This document shows positions 21,511-23,316 of a stretch of DNA of 23,316 nucleotides, piece by piece. The stretch covers positions 1-23,316 of IMG/VR virus record IMGVR_UViG_3300028082_000007; one strand, written 5' to 3'. The notes beneath the pieces were generated by a model. It was not told the origin of the DNA. It was given only the letters and a program-made list of their open reading frames with translations, and made no database searches. Position 1 is the first letter of the stretch; each line of letters opens with the position of its first letter. A program made the translations under genes and the position numbers. The stretch comes from a virus.

Positions 21511-21960
21511 ATGCAAAATGATTTTTTCAATAGATTGTTGCTGATTAAAAGCGAATTAGAAAATATTTCAGACCGTAAATTCGCGACAAGATTAGGCACG
21601 ACACCCGAAAAGTACCGCACTTACATGGCAGGAAGCGTTCCTTCCATCACGGTTGTGGGAAGTATTCTACTCAATTTTCCCGAAATCAATCCGGATTGGT
21701 TGATAAACGGAATTGGAGAAATGCATCGAAAAAAAGAAAATGATGAAGTTGTAGATGAAGTAAAGGATACTACTCAAGAAGATCTTGTGTATTTTCTCAA
21801 AGAGGAGAATCTACGGATGCAAGAAAAGTGTGAATCGTTAGTCGAAGAACGGGGAAGATTACGACAACATATCGAAGACTTAGAAAGTCAGTTATCCGTT
21901 TTTTTGCCTAAAGCAAATGCTGCAGAAAAAGTAATTAAGTACAAAGGGAAACACACTTAA
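21511..21960 (+). CDS. CI-like phage repressor without a peptidase domain
   Basis: 149 aa, the only recognised element gene on the plus strand. Residues about 8-75 form an HTH domain of the Bacteroidetes phage-repressor type (SDRKFATRLGTTPEKYRTYM, then NPDWLINGIGEM). Residues about 90-135 form a coiled coil (EDLVYFLKEENLRMQEKCES, then ERGRLRQHIEDLESQL), likely for oligomerisation. The S24/LexA-type autocleavage domain seen in SOS-induced repressors is absent, so control by RecA cleavage is unlikely. It is divergent from the Cro-like gene. It would hold down the early operon and perhaps the integrase operon through related operators. Confidence 0.8.
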   Translation: MQNDFFNRLLLIKSELENISDRKFATRLGTTPEKYRTYMAGSVPSITVVGSILLNFPEINPDWLINGIGEMHRKKENDEVVDEVKDTTQEDLVYFLKEENLRMQEKCESLVEERGRLRQHIEDLESQLSVFLPKANAAEKVIKYKGKHT

Positions 21961-21966
21961 ATACAG

Positions 21967-21992
21967 AATACACAAAATACACAAAATATACA
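21967..21992. repeat. Short direct repeats right of the repressor gene
   Basis: ATACACAAA occurs twice in tandem (about 21968-21985), followed by a related ATATACAG. The repeats lie about 45 bp from the candidate attachment site, where integrase arm sites would be expected; this is suggestive only. Confidence 0.4.
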
Positions 21993-22022
21993 GTTTGCAA
22001 GAAATTGATTCACTATGCTATA

Positions 22023-22053
22023 TGGAGCTGTTGATACTCCCGCCGGCTCCACG
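22023..22053 (+). other. Candidate right attachment site (tRNA or tmRNA 3' end fragment)
   Basis: TTGATACTCCCGCCGGCTCC (22031-22050) followed by ACGA resembles the 3' half of a T arm plus acceptor strand of a tRNA or tmRNA (compare TTCGANTCCCGCCGGCTCCA). TGGAGC / GCTCCA (22023-22028 with 22046-22051) could pair like an acceptor stem. A strong terminator begins 8 nt later, as after a stable-RNA gene. The rest of the RNA gene is absent. No direct copy was found at the left end, so the attL site may lie outside the window. Confidence 0.45.
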
Positions 22054-22058
22054 AAACG

Positions 22059-22098
22059 AAAAGGATGCTTCTTGAGATTATGAAGAAGCATCCTTTTT
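22059..22098. terminator. Strong terminator, bidirectional
   Basis: A perfect 15-bp stem AAAAGGATGCTTCTT / AAGAAGCATCCTTTT (22059-22073 with 22083-22097), 9-nt loop, flanked by T-runs on both strands. It follows the RNA-like fragment on the plus strand and also lies after era on the minus strand. Confidence 0.9.
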
Positions 22099-22232
22099 AG
22101 TTTAAACAGTATTGTTTTGAAGTCATTTGTATAGTGCCTTCTTCCTCAATAAGACCAGACTATATACATAGTAATTGTTTTTGTGTTTTCAGGAGTTTTA
22201 GTTAGCAATTATATTGGGAAAGAGCTTTGGAT

Positions 22233-23126
22233 TTATTCTGATGGTGGGGTGTAACCAAAATTTCGCAATGAAAGTGTTCGATTACGCCAATCTTTTTCAA
22301 CTTTTACAAACAACTCAATAAAAACTTGCTTACCAAAAAATGCTTCTAACTCACTTCGAGCTTCGATGCCAACTTTTTTCAACGCTTTGCCTTGATGTCC
22401 GATGATGATCCCTTTTTGTGACTCGCGTTCAACATAAATAATTGCATTTACCCGAATCAATTTAGATTCTTCTTTAAAGTTTTCAACAACGACTTCTACA
22501 GAGTAAGGTATCTCTTTGTCGTAATTAAGCAATATCTTTTCGCGTACGATTTCAGTTACAAAGAACCTTTCGGGTTTGTCTGTCAATGCATCTTTGTCGA
22601 AGAAAGGTGGTGACTCAGGCAATAATTCTTTGATGCGTTTAAGCAGAGGCTCTAAATTGAATCGTTTAAGAGCTGAAAGCGGAATGATTTCAGCTTGTGG
22701 TATGATCTCATGCCAATGTTCTACTAGTTGAATCAGTTTTTCTTCATCAATGAGATCAATCTTATTAATTACCAATACTATTTTGTAGTCGTCAGCATGT
22801 TGTTTTACTAATTTGAGGAAGTCATTATTCTTTTCTCTTGAATCCATTACATCTGTTACATATAAGATAATATCAGCATCCGAAAGAGCTGATTGAGAAA
22901 ATTGCAACATTGATTGTTGTAATTTGTAGTGTGGTTTCAGTACACCCGGAGTGTCAGAGTAAACAATTTGGAAATCATCTCCATTAACAATGCCCATAAT
23001 ACGATGGCGTGTTGTTTGTGCTTTTGAGGTAATGATGGAGATTCGTTCTCCAACTAAGGCGTTCATAAGTGTTGATTTCCCTACATTGGGGTTCCCAACT
23101 ATATTTACAAATCCAGCTTTGTGCAT
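22233..23126 (-). CDS. era: GTPase Era
   Basis: 297 aa from Met at 23126 (MHKAGFVNIVGNPNVGKSTL). Era is an essential GTPase that binds the 3' end of 16S rRNA and assists 30S assembly. G1 is GNPNVGKS, the G2 region is KAQTTRHR, G3 is DTPG (about residue 60), and G4 is NKID; the C-terminal KH domain carries GIIIGHQGKALKKVG, the RNA-binding loop. A longer frame from 23183 is rejected because that ATG lies inside the TATCTTTG promoter box. It is chromosomal and unbroken, and marks host DNA right of the element. Confidence 0.96.
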   Translation of the reverse strand: MHKAGFVNIVGNPNVGKSTLMNALVGERISIITSKAQTTRHRIMGIVNGDDFQIVYSDTPGVLKPHYKLQQSMLQFSQSALSDADIILYVTDVMDSREKNNDFLKLVKQHADDYKIVLVINKIDLIDEEKLIQLVEHWHEIIPQAEIIPLSALKRFNLEPLLKRIKELLPESPPFFDKDALTDKPERFFVTEIVREKILLNYDKEIPYSVEVVVENFKEESKLIRVNAIIYVERESQKGIIIGHQGKALKKVGIEARSELEAFFGKQVFIELFVKVEKDWRNRTLSLRNFGYTPPSE

Positions 23127-23180
23127 GATGATACTAATTTTATTGAATAAGTTTAAGATTGTTCTTTCAACCTTATTTTG

Positions 23181-23211
23181 CAAAGATAATCATATTGAGC
23201 CGATACTCAAA
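23181..23211 (-). promoter_or_regulatory. era promoter
   Basis: On the minus strand TTTG (23208-23211), a 19-nt spacer and TATCTTTG (23181-23188) match the Bacteroidetes consensus about 55 nt before the era start. A second TATCTTTG (23208-23215) with a TTTG 21 nt further upstream (23237-23240) may be a tandem promoter. Confidence 0.8.
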
Positions 23212-23316
23212 GATATTAATCGTCATGAACCAAACGCAAAATCTAATCATACATAGAAACCCGATAGTTTTCAAATAAAGAAGATTTAGGTATTCATTTG
23301 TATATAGGAATATAGG

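Noticed and set aside
23127-23183. Longer N-terminus for Era starting at 23183
   Set aside because: That ATG lies inside the TATCTTTG -7 box of the promoter, and Era proteins normally begin near the HKAGFV segment.

Overview
The window looks like a Bacteroidetes (probably Bacteroidales) chromosome carrying an integrated phage-like element. Several genes are preceded by the Bacteroidetes sigma-ABfr type promoter (TTTG, 19-20 nt, TATCTTTG or TATATTTG). Two DUF4468-type secreted proteins, a VapE-type replication ATPase, a Bacteroidetes-type tyrosine integrase and the housekeeping GTPase Era support this. Family names come from reading the proteins by eye; no database search was run.

Layout, left to right. 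1-879: two tandem secreted DUF4468-like paralogs, the first cut by the window edge. 961-1694: a HicA/HicB toxin-antitoxin operon with its own terminator, promoter and a dyad operator inside the promoter. 1741-3898: lysogeny and recombination module, all on the minus strand: a 69 aa and a 187 aa protein of unknown function, a 310 aa tyrosine integrase and a 71 aa HTH protein. It is driven by a promoter lying in the first of three operator-like repeats spaced about 42 bp. A plus-strand promoter and orphan terminator at 2934-3046 may make a small RNA antisense to the integrase leader. 3995-15425: late operon on the minus strand. In transcription order it holds two unassigned proteins, an S49-type prohead protease, a scaffold-like protein, a probable major capsid protein, a 219 aa protein with a hydrophobic N-terminus, a 248 aa coiled-coil protein, TerS-like, TerL, an 89 aa protein, a portal and two head-completion candidates. 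It closes with a strong terminator. 15359-15741: non-coding region with the late promoter and an iteron-like GTAGTA array. 15742-21412: early operon on the minus strand with a Cro-like protein, a LuxR-HTH regulator, small proteins, a three-helix membrane protein, an HNH endonuclease gene split by a 207-bp MITE-like insertion, replication-type small proteins and a VapE-family ATPase. 21511-21960: a divergent CI-like repressor on the plus strand. 21961-22099: a fragment resembling a tRNA or tmRNA 3' end followed by a strong terminator, a candidate right attachment site. 22233-23126: host era.

The genes fit a temperate element. A CI/Cro-type divergent switch would control an early replication operon, a VapE ATPase next to iterons would replicate the DNA, and the late operon would build and fill a head. 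No tape measure, tail tube, baseplate, receptor-binding protein, holin or endolysin was recognised in the window, although the head and packaging set looks complete. That combination suggests a capsid-forming phage satellite that borrows tails and lysis from a helper phage. A defective prophage is the main alternative. The left attachment site was not found, so part of the element may lie beyond position 1.
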